From NCBI GenBank assembly GCA_949152475.1, contig OX424563.1:40620120-40684119 (forward strand): a DNA stretch of 64,000 bases. Direction: 5' to 3'. Below, in pieces: positions 61,101 through 64,000 of the stretch. The first letter of the stretch is position 1. Every line of letters starts with the position of its first letter. The position numbers were made by a program, and so were the translations under genes. Under the pieces are notes generated by a model. It was given only the letters and a program-made list of their open reading frames with translations. It was not told the DNA's origin and searched no databases. Source of the DNA: Terebella lapidaria. Taxonomy: Eukaryota > Annelida > Polychaeta > Terebellida > Terebellidae.

Positions 61101-64000
61101 TGAGACGCTCCACTGTACGATGGACATGCGACGCTCCACTGTACGATGAACATGGGATGCTCCACCGTATAATGGACATGTGACGCTCCACCGTACGATG
61201 GACATGGGATGCTCCATCATACGATGGACATGTGACGCTCCACCCATCGATGGACATGCTATGCTCCACTGTACGATGGACATGTGACGCTCCACCGTAC
61301 GATGGACATGGGACGCTCCACCGTAGGATGGACATGTGACGCTCCACCGTACGATGGACATGTGACGCTCCACCGTAAGATGGACTTGAGACGCTCCACT
61401 GTACGATGGACATGCGACGCTCCATCGTACCACGGACTAGCGATGCTCCACCGTAAGATGGACATGTGACGCTCCACTGTACGATGGACATGCGACGCTC
61501 CTTCGTACGATGGACATGGGACGCTCCACCATACGATCGACATGCGATGCTCCACCGTAAGATGGACATGTGACGCTCCACCGTACGATGGACATGCGAC
61601 GCTCCTTCGTACGATGGACATGGGACGCTCCACCGTACGATCGACATGCGACGCTCCTTCATACGATGGACATGGGACGCTCCACCGTACGATCGACATG
61701 CGATGCTCCACCGTACGATGGACATGTGATGCTCCACCGTACGATGGACATGGGACGCTCCACCGTACGATCGACATGCGATGCTCCACCGTAAGATGGA
61801 CATGTGACGCTCCACCGTACGATGGACATGCGACGCTCCTTCGTACGATGGACATGGGACGCTCCACCGTACGATCGACATGCGATGCTCCACCGTACGA
61901 TGGACATGTGATGCTCCACCGTACGATGGACATGGGACGCTCCAATGTACGATGGACATGTGAGGCTCCACTGTACGATGGACATGCGATGCTCCACTGT
62001 ACGATGAACATGTGACGCTCCACCGTATGATGAACATGTGACGCTCCACCGTATGATGGACATGCGAGGCTCCACCGTACGATGAACATGGGTGCTCCAT
62101 CGTACGATGGACATGCGACGCTCCACCGTACGATGGACTAGCGAAGCTCCACCGTAAGATGGACATGCGACGCTCCATCGTACGATGGACACGTGACGCT
62201 CCACCGTACGATGGACATGCGACGCTCCATCGTACGATGGACTAGCGAAGCTCCACCGTAAGATGGACATGTGACGCTCCACAATACGATGGACATGCGA
62301 CGCTCCACCGTACGATGGACATGCGATGCTCCACCGTACGATGGACATGCGACGCTCCACCATACAATGGACATGTGACGCTCCACCGTACGATGGACAT
62401 CTGACGCTCTACCGTACGATGGACATGCTATGCTCCACCGTATGATGGACATGTGACGCTCCACCGTACGATGGACATGTGACGCTCCACCGTACGATGG
62501 ACATGCGAGGCTCCACCGTAAGATGGACATGTGACGCTCCACCGTACGATGGACATGCGATGCTCCATCGTACGATGGACATGGGATGCTCCACCGTATG
62601 ATGGACATGTGACGCTCCACCGTATGATGGACATGCGATGCTCAATCGTACGATGGACATGGGATGCTCCACCGTATGATGGACATGTGACGCTCCACCG
62701 TACGATGGACATGTGACGCTCCACTGTACGATGGACATGCGATGCTCCACCGTACGATGGACATGCGATGCTCCACCGTACGATGGACATGCGGTGCTCC
62801 ACCGTACGATGGACATGCGACGCTCCACCATACGATGGACATGTGACGCTCCACCGTACGATGGACATCTGACGCTCTACGGTACGATGGACATGCTATG
62901 CTCCACCGTATGATGGACATGTGACGCTCCACCGTACGATGGACATGGGATGCTCCATCGAACGATGGACATGTGACGCTCCACCCATCGATGGACATGC
63001 TATTCTCCACCGTACGATGGACATGTGACGCTCCACCGTACGATGGACATGGGACGCTCCACCGTAGGATGGACATGTGACGCTCCACCGTACGATGGAC
63101 ATGTGACGCTCCACCGTAAGATGGACATGAGACGCTCCACTGTACGATGGACATGTGACGCTCCACCGTTCGATTGACATGCGACGCTCCACCGTACGAT
63201 GGACATGCGACGATCCTCCGTACGATGGACATGCGAAGCTCCACAGTACGATGGACATGTGACGCTCCACCGTACGATGGACATGCGAGGCTCCACCGTA
63301 AGATGGACATGTGACGCTCCACCGTACGATGGACATGCGATGCTCCATCGTACGATGGACATGGGATGCTCCACCGTATGATGGACATGTGACGCTCCAC
63401 CGTATGATGGACATGCGATGCTCAATCGTACGATGGACATGGGATGCTCCACCGTATGATGGACATGTGACGCTCCACCGTACGATGGACATGTGACGCT
63501 CCACTGTACGATGGACATGCGACGCTCCACCGTACGATGGACATGCGACGCTCCACCGTACGATGGACATGCGACGCTCCTCCGTACGATGGACATGTGA
63601 CGCTCCACCGTACGATGGACATCTGACGCTCTACCGTACGATGGACATGCTATGTTCCACCGTATGATGGACATGTGACGCTCCACCGTACGATGGACAT
63701 GGGATGCTCCATCGAACGATGGACATGTGACGCTCCACCCATCGATGGACATGCTATTCTCCACCGTACGATGGACATGTGACGCTCCACCGTACGATGG
63801 ACATGGGACGCTCCACCGTAGGATGGACATGTGACGCTCCACCGTACGATGGACATGTGACGCTCCACCGTAAGATGGACATGAGACGCTCCACTGTACG
63901 ATGGACATGCGACGCTCCATCGTACAATGGACTAGCGATGCTCCACCGTAAGATGGACATGTGACGCTCCACCGTACGATGGACATGCGACGCTCCTTCG
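58136..64000. repeat. 26-bp satellite array, right block (at least 5.9 kb, continues beyond window)
   Basis: Same 26-bp unit as the left block. The first kilobase is the remainder of class II module copy 5 (CGCAGGATGG variants near 58410 and 58700). The rest resembles 38-40 and 46-48 kb, with CACCCATCGATGG variants near 60957, 61250, 62983 and 63738 and repeated CTCCTTCG variants. A local duplication of about 780 bp is visible between 62.4-62.9 and 63.2-63.7 kb. No gene is visible. The array is open at the right edge. Confidence 0.97.

Overview
The window is a eukaryotic, repeat-dominated locus, most likely from an animal and probably an aquatic invertebrate. That guess rests on the two LTR retrotransposons, which have the Gmr1-like layout (Ty3/Gypsy-type proteins with integrase placed before reverse transcriptase), a lineage known from fish, tunicates, molluscs and cnidarians. 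The species cannot be named from the sequence. I found no host gene, tRNA, rRNA, intron-bearing gene or CRISPR array.

Layout: (1) 1-6549, a minus-strand Gmr1-like element whose 3' LTR runs off the left edge. It has one intact 1465-codon gag-pol frame, a proline-tRNA-like primer site and two LTRs that look identical where both are visible. (2) 6578-50965, about 44 kb of uninterrupted tandem repeat with a 26-bp unit. (3) 50966-58135, a complete plus-strand Gmr1-like element of a different family: 1048-bp LTRs, leucine-tRNA-like primer site, textbook polypurine tract, intact gag-pol frame, and a perfect 5-bp target duplication ACAAG. (4) 58136-64000, the same 26-bp satellite, running off the right edge.

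The satellite is the main novelty. Its unit carries up to four CpGs and a near-palindrome centred on CGTACG. Most variant positions are CpG to TpG or CpA changes, which suggests methylation-driven decay. The array is hierarchical: 26-bp units form kilobase modules, which sit in a 12,083-bp block present as two almost identical full copies plus a rearranged partial third. Beyond about 33.6 kb two module classes alternate. Four paralogous module copies show the exact empty site of the plus-strand element, so its insertion can be placed after module amplification.

Because 26 is not a multiple of 3 and the minus-strand unit has no stop codon in any phase, the array yields hundreds of long open frames that all spell the same 26-residue repeat. 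I treat these as passive by-products, not genes.
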